23,447 bases of DNA from Bacillota bacterium (GTDB taxonomy: Bacteria; Bacillota_A; Clostridia; Lutisporales; Lutisporaceae): contig JAKJBT010000014.1 of NCBI GenBank assembly GCA_022706865.1, forward strand, positions 1 to 23,447, read 5' to 3'. The notes beneath the pieces are model-generated. The model searched no databases and had not been told where the DNA came from. It was given only the letters and a program-made list of their open reading frames with translations. Positions 1-6,399 of this stretch are shown one piece after another (the first letter of the stretch is position 1; each line of letters begins with the position of its first letter). A program made the position numbers and the translations under genes.

Positions 1-8
1 TTTTTCAT
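1..8 (-). CDS. hicB: HicB antitoxin, first codons only (cut by window edge)
   Basis: Only an ATG and five following bases are inside the window, so the protein cannot be read. The call rests on position: the ATG lies 54 bases downstream of hicA on the same strand and has its own strong Shine-Dalgarno site (AAGGAGA at 17-23). In hicAB operons the antitoxin gene usually follows the toxin gene. HicB would neutralise HicA and bind the operator. Another small gene could begin here instead. Confidence 0.5.
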
Positions 9-62
9 AAGAAATATCTCCTTATAATTATTAATATTTTATTTTTATAAAAGGAGCAGGAA

Positions 63-260
63 TTATTTGAATTTTATTCCCGCCTGTTTTTCTATGTTTT
101 TCAGAGTTTCAATGGGTATGTCTTTTACCGGATGCGTTATTGTTACTTTACCTGATTTTGATTTATGCTTAAACTGATAATGATCTCCAACACACCTAAT
201 AAAATACCATCCGTTTTCTTCTAGTATTTTAATCACTTCTCGCGAAGAATATGACTTCAC
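63..260 (-). CDS. hicA: HicA-family mRNA interferase toxin
   Basis: This is a 65-residue basic protein of normal HicA length. HicA toxins have a double-stranded-RNA-binding-like fold and cleave mRNA when not bound by HicB. Seen here: an N-terminal segment 'SSREVIKILEENGW', then the signature G25-D-H-Y-Q-F with the presumed catalytic His27, then a basic strand and 'THPVKDIP', the usual HicA order. Family members commonly read GSHH at the active site, so Asp26 and Tyr28 are variants. The start is GTG, preceded by a G-run (267-272). The gene is the first of a presumed hicAB operon. The promoter at 282-310 overlaps a palindrome that probably mediates autoregulation. The gene is intact and sits in an AT-rich stretch beside a broken ATPase gene. 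Confidence 0.88.
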   Translation of the reverse strand: MKSYSSREVIKILEENGWYFIRCVGDHYQFKHKSKSGKVTITHPVKDIPIETLKNIEKQAGIKFK

Positions 261-281
261 CTGAGTACCCCCTATATCTAT

Positions 282-310
282 ATTATAATGCGCATTATAA
301 TGCGTGTAAA
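282..310 (-). promoter_or_regulatory. hicA promoter with overlapping palindromic operator
   Basis: Read on the minus strand, TTTACA (305-310) is followed after exactly 17 bases by TATAAT (282-287), close to sigma-A consensus. The spacer and -10 carry a perfect 18-bp palindrome, TTATAATGCGCATTATAA (283-300). On the plus strand the decamer TTATAATGCG also occurs twice, 12 bp apart (283-292 and 295-304). A dimeric repressor bound here would block RNA polymerase. HicB is the obvious candidate by analogy with other toxin-antitoxin operons, but that assignment is inference. Confidence 0.8.
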
Positions 311-592
311 TATATTGATTAAAGTTTGTTTGATATTATTTTAACAAATATGGAGGAATATGGGAACGAATATCGAATAATGTAAATTAAGTTATAGTAA
401 TTGTTGTGAATGATTTAATTTATATTGTCGAAGATTGTATAAAAAACTAGTGAGACAATGCTGTAAATCCTGAATTAAATAGAATTGAGCAGAAATATAC
501 GACAATGTTTTGGTGTTGGTTATGTCTGCAATAGGAAGAATGGAACTTTTGCAGTAATAGTAATAACTTATCTGTATGATAGGAGGAGAATC
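311..592. other. AT-rich spacer between hicA and the broken ATPase gene
   Basis: No intact gene is seen. A good ribosome site (GGAGG at 352-356) and ATG at 360 lead into only six codons before a stop, which may be the remnant start of a lost gene. No convincing promoter for the ATPase gene was found. The region is bounded on the right by the AGGAGGA site used by the ATG at 593. Confidence 0.4.
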
Positions 593-1462
593 ATGAAACT
601 TGTAAATCCAAATGATAGAGTAGGAATATCTAAGGATAGGCGTACTGGAAAAGAAATTGAAATTAAAGGTGGAGTACAGATAGTAAATGCAATAAAAAGT
701 ATTTCGAGGTATGGATTGATTACATTTTCGAGAGAACAATATTTTAAGAGCAGCTATTATACAATTCATTTCTTTAAACCATCTTCTCAACTAAAAAATT
801 TGTACAACCTAGGTAATGAAGTCTTAATCTTGTGTAGCAATGATGGTATGAATGAGTTTATAAGTAGAACTAAGGACTTTTTGGATTACTTATTGATTAC
901 AAGTGAAGAATTTAAAAATAGATTAGATAAAATAACTTGTTTTTTATTTGATGCTAACGAAAATGTAGTAACCATAGTTAAGGAAGACAGAATTAAAAAT
1001 CCGGATGCAAGACTAATTGTACCATTTTGTTATAATGAGTTAAGCAATGGTGTTAGTGAAGATGAATTGCAGAACAGATTAAGAGATTTTTTATATGAAA
1101 GAGACCTATTTGGCATAGCATCGCCATTGAATAGCGATACTCTGTTTTTTGGAAAAGATAGGACAAATATAATATCTGAACTATATGGGAAATATATGCA
1201 AGGTGAGCAAGGCGGTTTATTTGGATTAAGACGTATTGGAAAAACATCTGTGTTAAATTTGCTTCGATTAAGAATAGAAAAAGAAAACGGTGCAGCAATA
1301 TATTTTGACTGCTCTCAGTATCACCATAATAGATGGAATGAATTTTTGGAGCAAATAATAAAGCAAATAGAAGAAAAATATAGTGATACATCACATGAAG
1401 AAAACAAATTAAGTCAATTGAAGAATACATTAAAGATAAATTTGTCTATGATAAAAGTCTGA
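593..1462 (+). pseudogene. N-terminal part of a STAND/AAA-type ATPase, broken
   Basis: The best start is ATG 593, with AGGAGGA at 581-587; a TTG at 485 in the same frame has no such site. The 289 residues contain about 190 residues of N-terminal region I do not recognise, then a 'FFGKDRTNIISELY' lead-in and a Walker A loop, GLFGLRRIGKTS, as in STAND-type NTPases. The strand 'AAIYFDCSQ' follows. The frame ends about 60 residues after the P-loop, with no Walker B, sensor or arginine-finger region, so it cannot be a complete ATPase. From 1399 another frame is open and continues through the next entry. Together the two look like one gene damaged by a frameshift, probably with an internal deletion. 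Original function is unknown; many relatives sit in defence islands. Confidence 0.7.
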
Positions 1463-1881
1463 ATAGTCAGAGTGAAAAACGATCTAGAATAAATATTCGT
1501 AGAGAAAAATTGGAGAATAAGCTTAGAAAGATAATATTTTATAATCTTCAATCAAAGTATGGGAAAAAGGCAAAACAAAAGCTTATTGAATACATAGAAG
1601 GAACGACCATAGACAAAACGCAATTTTCTAAAATAAATGAGAAAAAACTATTAGATGCTATGGAGGAACTTTACTTTTCACAGCTTAAGCATATTATGTT
1701 AAAGGATTGGAAGGATTATCAAAATATATTCAGTGATAAAGTGAAGTTTGAGCAATTTTTTGATGTAATTAATAGTTCAAGAGGTGCAGGAGATCATGGA
1801 AGAACTATTTCGGATGAAGATGAATTAATGTATAATATTGCATTTAAGTTTTTTGAAAAGTGTTTGTATGATTATGATTAA
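1399..1881 (+). pseudogene. C-terminal remnant of the broken ATPase gene, HEPN-like tail
   Basis: This frame is open from 1399, overlapping the end of the previous piece, and the first ATG-like start inside it is a TTG at 1510 without a ribosome site. It is therefore better read as the downstream half of the broken gene than as an independent gene. The sequence is lysine-rich and helical. Its end, 'SSRGAGDHGRTISDED' followed by a short amphipathic helix, resembles the R-x(4-6)-H-type signature of HEPN/Swt1-like helical domains. That match is by eye and weak. If correct, the ancestral protein was an ATPase with a C-terminal HEPN domain, a combination common in abortive-infection systems. An independent short gene using TTG cannot be excluded. 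Confidence 0.5.
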
Positions 1882-2091
1882 GAAAGACAATTATTAATTT
1901 AATTTTCATAACGTAGAAAAGCAATTAAGTCTTTCAGAATTATGTGGTGATTATATATATTGGTTGTTTATTACATACAGTATCTTCAGGAATGCAAAGC
2001 TTCCCATTACCCATAAAATCACTGATATGCACTATTCCACTAACTTGACTCAGAATTAAATACCTCAAACTCCTGCACTACCACAACAATA

Positions 2092-2100
2092 TGCTATAAT
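2092..2100 (+). promoter_or_regulatory. Extended -10 promoter for rnhB
   Basis: TGCTATAAT is a perfect extended -10 element (TGnTATAAT). No good -35 hexamer lies 17 bp upstream, as is typical of extended -10 promoters. It is 83 bp before the rnhB start, and the initial transcript would begin with the hairpin at 2099-2130. Confidence 0.6.
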
Positions 2101-2136
2101 AAGCATGTACATCAGAATGTATATGCTTATATTTTT
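2099..2136 (+). terminator. 14-bp hairpin with T-run, 5' of rnhB
   Basis: Arms 2099-2112 and 2117-2130 pair over 14 positions with one G-T wobble and a 4-base loop (CAGA). ATTTTT follows. It could end transcription coming from the broken ATPase gene, or be a 5' leader hairpin of rnhB, since the -10 at 2095-2100 places the transcription start inside it. The stem is AT-rich, so terminator strength is uncertain. Confidence 0.45.
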
Positions 2137-2182
2137 ATGAGGAATTATCCGATAATTCTATATATACGAATGAGGTGTAGAA

Positions 2183-2827
2183 ATGGCTGTAAGGATAAAG
2201 TTTGACGATAAGGAAAAGGAACGGCTGATCCGGATGACGGAATATGAACGGAAGTGCTATGAAAAAGGCTACAAGCTGGTTGCAGGGGTTGATGAGGTGG
2301 GAAGAGGCCCATTGGCGGGGCCTGTAGTAGCAGCTGCAGTTATACTTGGAGAGGGAGTACTCATACCGGGAGTGAATGACTCCAAGAAGCTGTCGGCGGA
2401 GAAAAGGGAATACCTTTATGAAGAAATAAAGTCCAAATCCCTGTGCTGGAGCATTGGAATTGTTGATGAAAAAATCATAGATGAAATAAATATTCTGAAT
2501 GCTGCCTGCCTTGCTATGAAGAAAGCCCTGGATGGGCTGAGTGAAAGACCGGATTACATACTTCTGGATGCCGTTACCTTAAAGGATGTGGACATCCCCC
2601 AGAAAGGAATCATAAAAGGAGATGCCCTGAGCCTTTCTATTGCTGCCGCATCTATTATTGCCAAGGTGGAACGGGACAGGATTGTATCAGCTTATGATGA
2701 GCAGTATCCTCATTTTGGATTCAGCAAACATAAGGGCTACGGAACAAAGGAGCATATTGAGTGCATTAAGAAATACGGGCTTCTGCCCATCCACAGGAGA
2801 TCCTTTACCAAGAATTTTCAGGGGTGA
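2183..2827 (+). CDS. rnhB: Ribonuclease HII
   Basis: RNase HII cuts the RNA strand of RNA-DNA hybrids and single ribonucleotides misincorporated into DNA. The 214 residues are of normal length. The N-terminal motif GVDEVGRGPLAGPVVAAA carries catalytic Asp37 and Glu38. Asp129 (YILLDAV) and Asp147 (KGDALSLSIAAASIIAKV) complete the four-acid metal site, and 'FGFSKHKGYGT' is the conserved substrate-binding loop. Start ATG has GAGGTG upstream. It is the first gene of a tight run whose order matches rnhB-ylqG-ylqH in Bacillus, and the next gene's ribosome site lies within its last codons. Confidence 0.97.
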   Translation: MAVRIKFDDKEKERLIRMTEYERKCYEKGYKLVAGVDEVGRGPLAGPVVAAAVILGEGVLIPGVNDSKKLSAEKREYLYEEIKSKSLCWSIGIVDEKIIDEINILNAACLAMKKALDGLSERPDYILLDAVTLKDVDIPQKGIIKGDALSLSIAAASIIAKVERDRIVSAYDEQYPHFGFSKHKGYGTKEHIECIKKYGLLPIHRRSFTKNFQG

Positions 2828-2832
2828 TTACA

Positions 2833-4527
2833 ATGAAGATCGATGCTTCAAGCTTAAGATTCATAAAGCCGGAGCTTATGGAAATGCTTAAGAGCCTGGA
2901 GGTTGGAGATGTACTGAAAGGCAGGGTGCTGGAAGCTCTGGGAAACAGCATATTGATAAGGGCAAAAAGCGGAGAGATATTTACTGCCGTTCTTCATGAT
3001 GGGGCAAATATACCTAAGGATGCTTTTGTAGAACTGGTTATCAAGGATATAGAAGACGGGAAGATTTTTGCGGAGCTGAAAGGGGAGGATAAGCCTTCCG
3101 ACCCGGATATAAAGGTTTCCGAGCTCTTAAAGCAGCTCAATCTGCCGGTTAATGAGAAAAATATGGAGGCTGCAAAGCTCCTGCTAAAGTATAAGCTTCC
3201 TCTGAACAGGGAAACAATCAGTAATATCACAGGGCTTCAAAAAAGCATTGATAATCTGAATAACAGCTCCGGAGAGAAGATGGGACTGATGCTTTCGAGA
3301 CTCAATATAAAGGATACGCCCGTTGATGTATTGAATAGGGTTGTACTCAACTGGCCGGCTGATTTCGCAGCTTTTGAAGCAATACAGGAAAACGAAAGTC
3401 AGAAATCGGACGCAAATACGGCAGCCATTATAAAGCAGGCAACTTCAGGTTCGGTCAATGGCAGCAAGGCTTCAGAAAATCCGGTTAAGGCTGCAGTTAT
3501 AACAATAACAGGCAGCAGTGACGATTCTGAGGGGGCTGCAATAACTGAAAACAATGAGACTCCCAGAGAGGCTGCAATAACAGGCAGGAGTGAGACACCA
3601 ACCGGAACTGCCGGGCAAGTAAGTCCCGCGGGCAATATGGATGTACCGGTGAGCAATAAAGGAGTTGAACTGGTCAGGGCATTAGCCGGACTGGGAATTG
3701 AAACGGAAAGCGAGATAAAAATGCTTGCGGCAAAAGTCGAAAGTATACTGGCTTCAATAAAAAATACCGATATGGAAGCCATTACTTATCTGGTTTCAAA
3801 GGAAATGGAGATAACACCCAAGAATCTGGGCATGCTTATAAAGAATATCGAGAACAGTGATGTAATATCCCGGTTTCTTGATAAGCTCCAGGATAAAATC
3901 AGTCGCGACGATAATCCGAAACTTAGAGCAATAAGTGAATCCATCAGGAAAGTGTTTCTTGAGCCAAGGCAAATAGAGGACAGGGAAGCGGTTGCCCAGC
4001 AGCTTAAGGATATTGCAAACCTAGGAGAAAAGCTGGAAAGCTATCTGAAAACCGGCAGGGATAACGACCCTGAAATAAGGGAGGCACTTTCAAACCTAAA
4101 GGACTGTATTGATTTCATACGCAATGTTAATCAGCATAATAATTTTCTTCAAATTCCGCTGCTTATAAATGATAATACAACAGCAGCGAAGCTGTATGTA
4201 TTTAAGGACGGCAAGAGGGAAAAAAGGATAGACCCTGAGGATGCAACCGTTGTTGTGGCCCTGGACCTGATGAACCTGGGTCATTTGGAGAGCATGATAA
4301 GGGTTAAGGGCAAAACAGTTGATATAACCTTCAGAACAGAAAATAAGGGCATAGGCGGCATGATAGAAAAGAATATACGTATGCTGAAAGAAGCTCTGGT
4401 GGAAAAAGGCTATTATCTCAGCCCAATTAGGGTGATAAACCTTGAGCAGCCCTTCAGCCTTCTTTCTCTTGAAGCAATGATAAATGAAAGCGGATATGAA
4501 AAAATACATTTTGATATGAGGGTATAG
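2833..4527 (+). CDS. FliK/YlqG-like protein with hook-length-control C-domain
   Basis: The gene encodes about 564 residues. I place the start at ATG 2833, which has AGGGGTG 7 bases upstream; a GTG at 2824 overlapping the rnhB stop is the alternative. The N-terminal part is a small beta-rich domain (LKSLEVGDVLKGRVLEA). A low-complexity Ala/Thr/Ser/Glu linker around residues 210-265 contains imperfect repeats. The last ~120 residues (ALDLMNLGHLESMIRVKG, GYYLSPIRVINLE) resemble the C-terminal domain of flagellar hook-length control proteins. Its position between rnhB and an FlhB-C-like gene matches B. subtilis ylqG. FliK and FlhB C-domains interact in flagellar export, so a partnership with the next gene is plausible but unproven. 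No signal peptide is visible. Confidence 0.75.
   Translation: MKIDASSLRFIKPELMEMLKSLEVGDVLKGRVLEALGNSILIRAKSGEIFTAVLHDGANIPKDAFVELVIKDIEDGKIFAELKGEDKPSDPDIKVSELLKQLNLPVNEKNMEAAKLLLKYKLPLNRETISNITGLQKSIDNLNNSSGEKMGLMLSRLNIKDTPVDVLNRVVLNWPADFAAFEAIQENESQKSDANTAAIIKQATSGSVNGSKASENPVKAAVITITGSSDDSEGAAITENNETPREAAITGRSETPTGTAGQVSPAGNMDVPVSNKGVELVRALAGLGIETESEIKMLAAKVESILASIKNTDMEAITYLVSKEMEITPKNLGMLIKNIENSDVISRFLDKLQDKISRDDNPKLRAISESIRKVFLEPRQIEDREAVAQQLKDIANLGEKLESYLKTGRDNDPEIREALSNLKDCIDFIRNVNQHNNFLQIPLLINDNTTAAKLYVFKDGKREKRIDPEDATVVVALDLMNLGHLESMIRVKGKTVDITFRTENKGIGGMIEKNIRMLKEALVEKGYYLSPIRVINLEQPFSLLSLEAMINESGYEKIHFDMRV
3485..3605 (+). repeat. Three imperfect in-frame repeats in the YlqG-like linker
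   Basis: A unit beginning 'GGCTGCA(A/G)T' and followed by ACA- or GAC-rich sequence recurs near 3488, 3534 and 3570, giving Ala-Ala-Ile/Val-Thr blocks in the protein. The units are about 36-46 bases, imperfect and in frame. They encode a flexible linker and may vary in copy number between strains. Confidence 0.5.
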
Positions 4528-4528
4528 T

Positions 4529-4804
4529 ATGGATAAGAAGCTGAAAAAAGCAGCGGCTCTCACCTATGAGGCCGGAGATGACGCTCCCAGGATTACGGCA
4601 CTGGGTAAAGGTGAGATAGCCCACCGTATTATTGAAACCGCAAAGAAAAATGACGTGCCAATATTTGAAGACAGCAGCTTGGTCGATGCATTGCTGCAGC
4701 TTGATATTGGGCGGCAGATCCCGCCGGAGCTGTACACCGTTGTGGCTGAGGTACTGGTCTATGTTTCGAATATAGACAAGCTGAAAGGGGATATGAATGG
4801 GTAA
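4529..4804 (+). CDS. FlhB C-terminal-domain-like protein (YlqH family)
   Basis: The 91-residue protein matches only the cytoplasmic switch domain of the FlhB/YscU export proteins: 'ALTYEAGDDAPRITALGKG', then 'AHRIIETAKKNDVPIFED', then 'IPPELYTVVAEVLVYV'. FlhB changes export specificity from hook to filament after self-cleavage at N-P-T-H. Here the N-terminal membrane segments and the NPTH site are absent, so it begins just after the usual cleavage point. The gene follows the FliK/YlqG-like gene with a one-base gap and overlaps yraN by 8 bases. The ylqG-ylqH pairing is conserved in Firmicutes. The role is unknown. Confidence 0.85.
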   Translation: MDKKLKKAAALTYEAGDDAPRITALGKGEIAHRIIETAKKNDVPIFEDSSLVDALLQLDIGRQIPPELYTVVAEVLVYVSNIDKLKGDMNG

Positions 4805-5177
4805 CAATAAAGTATTGGGAGCCTTTGGCGAGAACAGGGCATGTGAATACCTTGAAGAATGCGGTTACAGAGTGCTGGAAAGGAATTTTGCCTGCAGGGT
4901 AGGTGAGATTGATATAATTGCTTTGGAAGGGGAAATAATTGCTTTTATTGAAGTAAAAACAAGAAGCAGTGAAAGGTACGGATTGCCTGCGGAAGCAATA
5001 AGCACACACAAGCAGAAGAAATTGGTCACATCGGCTCTTTATTATATGCAGCGGAACGGATATCAGAACCGCATGTGCAGATTTGATGTAATGGAAATAC
5101 TAATTGATGGTGAGGATAATTACAGGATAAATCTGATTAAGGATGCCTTCCAATATTCAGGAAGGTACGGATATTAA
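4797..5177 (+). CDS. yraN: YraN family protein (UPF0102), nuclease-like fold
   Basis: The 126 residues are the usual YraN length. The fold is related to Holliday-junction resolvases and PD-(D/E)xK nucleases. Seen here: 'LGAFGENRACEYLEECGYRVLERNF', then the core GEIDII (Glu37, Asp39) and FIEVKTR (Glu52, Lys54), the acid-acid-lysine pattern of that superfamily. The biological role is not established. The start ATG overlaps the ylqH-like gene and has AAAGGGG upstream, suggesting translational coupling. Confidence 0.92.
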   Translation: MGNNKVLGAFGENRACEYLEECGYRVLERNFACRVGEIDIIALEGEIIAFIEVKTRSSERYGLPAEAISTHKQKKLVTSALYYMQRNGYQNRMCRFDVMEILIDGEDNYRINLIKDAFQYSGRYGY

Positions 5178-5194
5178 AGAAAGGAAGCTTTTAT

Positions 5195-5755
5195 ATGCTG
5201 CTTAGCAATTCACTGGCTATTTCCCATGAGATTATCAGAAAAGTGGTTAAGCAGGGAGATATTGTTGCAGATGCCACAATGGGAAACGGAAATGATACAT
5301 TGCTCCTCGCAGGACTGGTTGGTAGGAACGGAAAGGTGTATTCCTTTGATATACAGGATGCGGCATTGATAAATACAGAGAAAAAGCTGAAGGAAAATGG
5401 TGTCTCGGATATTGTTGAACTGATAAAGGACGGCCATGAGAATATCGATGCCTATGTACCCAAAGGAATAAAAGCGGTAATGTTCAATTTGGGCTATCTT
5501 CCCAAGGGGGACCATAGTATCGGCACAAAGGCCTGCACAACTATAGAAGCACTGAAAAAGTCCATGGAGCTGCTTATGGACGGCGGTATCATTACGATGG
5601 TCATATATTACGGAGGGGACAGCGGCTTTGAAGAGAAGGAGGCAGTGCTGGAGTATATAAGGACTATTGACTGCAGAAAATACTCAGTACTTGTATGTGA
5701 TTTTGTGAACCAGATAAACTGTCCTCCAATTGCGGTATGTATAGAGAAATTATAA
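5195..5755 (+). CDS. mnmM: tRNA 5-aminomethyl-2-thiouridine methyltransferase (MnmM/YtqB)
   Basis: This 186-residue class I SAM-dependent methyltransferase of the YtqB (rRNA_methylase-like) family matches in length and motifs. Family members finish mnm5s2U34 of tRNA by methylating nm5s2U. Seen here: the N-terminal 'SHEII' segment, SAM-binding motif ADATMGNGNDT (25-35), the acidic strand end 'VYSFDIQ', and the family-specific 'MFNLGYLPKGDH' block that takes the place of the usual NPPY. Start ATG has AAAGGAAG upstream. It follows yraN by 17 bases and is probably cotranscribed with it. Confidence 0.85.
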   Translation: MLLSNSLAISHEIIRKVVKQGDIVADATMGNGNDTLLLAGLVGRNGKVYSFDIQDAALINTEKKLKENGVSDIVELIKDGHENIDAYVPKGIKAVMFNLGYLPKGDHSIGTKACTTIEALKKSMELLMDGGIITMVIYYGGDSGFEEKEAVLEYIRTIDCRKYSVLVCDFVNQINCPPIAVCIEKL

Positions 5756-5826
5756 ATATGTATAAAAATGGTAATAAAGTCATGGTAAAAATAGTACTTG
5801 CTCAGCTTATTCAAAAAATGAAAGGC

Positions 5827-5835
5827 TGATATAAT
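5827..5835 (+). promoter_or_regulatory. Extended -10 promoter for the small membrane protein and structured RNA
   Basis: TGATATAAT matches TGnTATAAT exactly. No clear -35 is seen at the standard distance. Transcription would start about 5842, giving a ~60-base leader in front of the ORF at 5904. Confidence 0.6.
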
Positions 5836-5841
5836 AAAAAA

Positions 5842-5891
5842 GACAAGCATAGTCTTGTTGTAGCACCTCCCGGCCTGGTGTGAAAGGAGGG
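5842..5891 (+). promoter_or_regulatory. Structured leader near the ribosome site of the small membrane protein
   Basis: Two small stems are possible: ACAAG/CTTGT (5843-5857) and CACC/GGTG (5864-5867 with 5877-5880). In a competing fold CCTCC (5866-5870) pairs with the GGAGG of the ribosome site (5886-5890). The loop of the CACC/GGTG hairpin contains CCGGCCTGG (5870-5878), complementary to 6152-6160 further down the same transcript. Function is inferred only. Confidence 0.4.
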
Positions 5892-5903
5892 AAAAGAATC
5901 ACT

Positions 5904-6077
5904 ATGAAACGCAGTTGTAAAAGAACATTGCAGTATGTGTTTAAAGTGATGGGCACCCTTACAATCTCAACATTGATCAGGTTGGTTGCTATTGCATTGG
6001 CAGCGGTATTGCTGGTAAACTATGCGAAATTCACTCCGAGGGAATTTTTAGAGCTGATACATACAATCATTGCTTGA
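5904..6077 (+). CDS. Small single-span membrane protein, unknown function
   Basis: The 57 residues are: a basic N-terminus (MKRSCKRTLQYVFK), one hydrophobic segment about residues 16-39 (LVAIALAAVLLV), then a short tail with 'TPREFLELIHTII'. Positive-inside topology would place the N-terminus in the cytoplasm. I choose ATG 5904 because it is the only ATG near the AAAGGAGG site (5884-5890); the 13-base spacing is long. A GTG at 5880 overlaps that site and is unlikely. I do not recognise a family. The gene has its own promoter and is followed after 23 bases by the folded RNA at 6101-6210, probably on the same transcript. Confidence 0.6.
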   Translation: MKRSCKRTLQYVFKVMGTLTISTLIRLVAIALAAVLLVNYAKFTPREFLELIHTIIA

Positions 6078-6100
6078 TAGATGATTGAGATAGAAAAAAC

Positions 6101-6210
6101 GGACACTCATGGAGGAGCCTATGCGGCTACACGCCATAGCCGCTAATAAGGCCAGGCCGGTGCTGTTTTCCCGAGAGGGCAGCATGATGAAGTGAGTGTC
6201 CTTTATTTTT
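6101..6210 (+). ncRNA. Unidentified structured RNA element ending in an intrinsic terminator
   Basis: An outer 9-bp stem GGACACTCA (6101-6109) / TGAGTGTCC (6193-6201) closes a loop containing two hairpins. One is GCGGCTA/TAGCCGC (6124-6143), extended by GCCT/AGGC (6117-6120 with 6149-6152). The other is TGCTG/CAGCA with inner CCC-GAGA-GGG (6161-6185). A T-rich run (TTTATTTTTT) follows the outer stem directly, so the whole fold can act as a terminator. It is GC-richer than its surroundings. I could not match it to a riboswitch or other RNA class I know (not T-box, lysine, SRP or 6S). It may be a 3'-UTR-derived sRNA or a novel motif. Confidence 0.6.
6121..6195 (+). CDS. Possible 24-residue peptide inside the structured RNA
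   Basis: An ATG with GGAGG (6111-6115) five bases upstream opens a 24-codon frame that ends in TGA within the 3' arm of the outer stem. The peptide is basic and not obviously membrane-spanning, with 'KARPVLFSREGSMMK' at its end. Spacing and strength of the ribosome site are good. The folded structure overlaps almost every codon, so the ORF may be chance within a GC-rich RNA. It could be a leader peptide, a small regulatory protein or noise. Confidence 0.35.
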   Translation: MRLHAIAANKARPVLFSREGSMMK

Positions 6211-6285
6211 TGCAATTCACTATTTGTTTTGTAAAGGCTGAACAAAAGCATTGAAAAATTGTAGAAAATTTGATTATTATGATAG

Positions 6286-6319
6286 AATTTGGCGCGAAAT
6301 TAAAATTTCGCGCCAAATT
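6286..6319. repeat. 34-bp near-perfect palindrome (16-bp arms)
   Basis: Arms AATTTGGCGCGAAATT (6286-6301) and its exact complement (6304-6319) are separated by two bases. There is no T-run after either end, so it is a poor terminator. It lies 80 bases before the pdaB start and could be an operator or a cruciform-forming site. No known operator consensus was recognised. Confidence 0.7.
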
Positions 6320-6399
6320 ATGCTGTTTATGCATGAAAATATTCTACTTCCTGATATTCTGAATAGATTAATATTAAATAATATATCAGGAGGTGCTTT

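Noticed and set aside
485..592. Upstream TTG start for the ATPase fragment
   Set aside because: No ribosome site precedes it, while ATG 593 has AGGAGGA at the right distance.
3399..3782. Open frame antisense to the YlqG-like linker
   Set aside because: It is the shadow of an Ala/Thr/Ser-rich coding strand; no ribosome site or recognisable domain is seen.
6101..6210. Known RNA classes (SRP RNA, 6S, T-box, c-di-GMP or guanidine riboswitches)
   Set aside because: The conserved sequence blocks of these classes are absent; only general fold similarity is seen.
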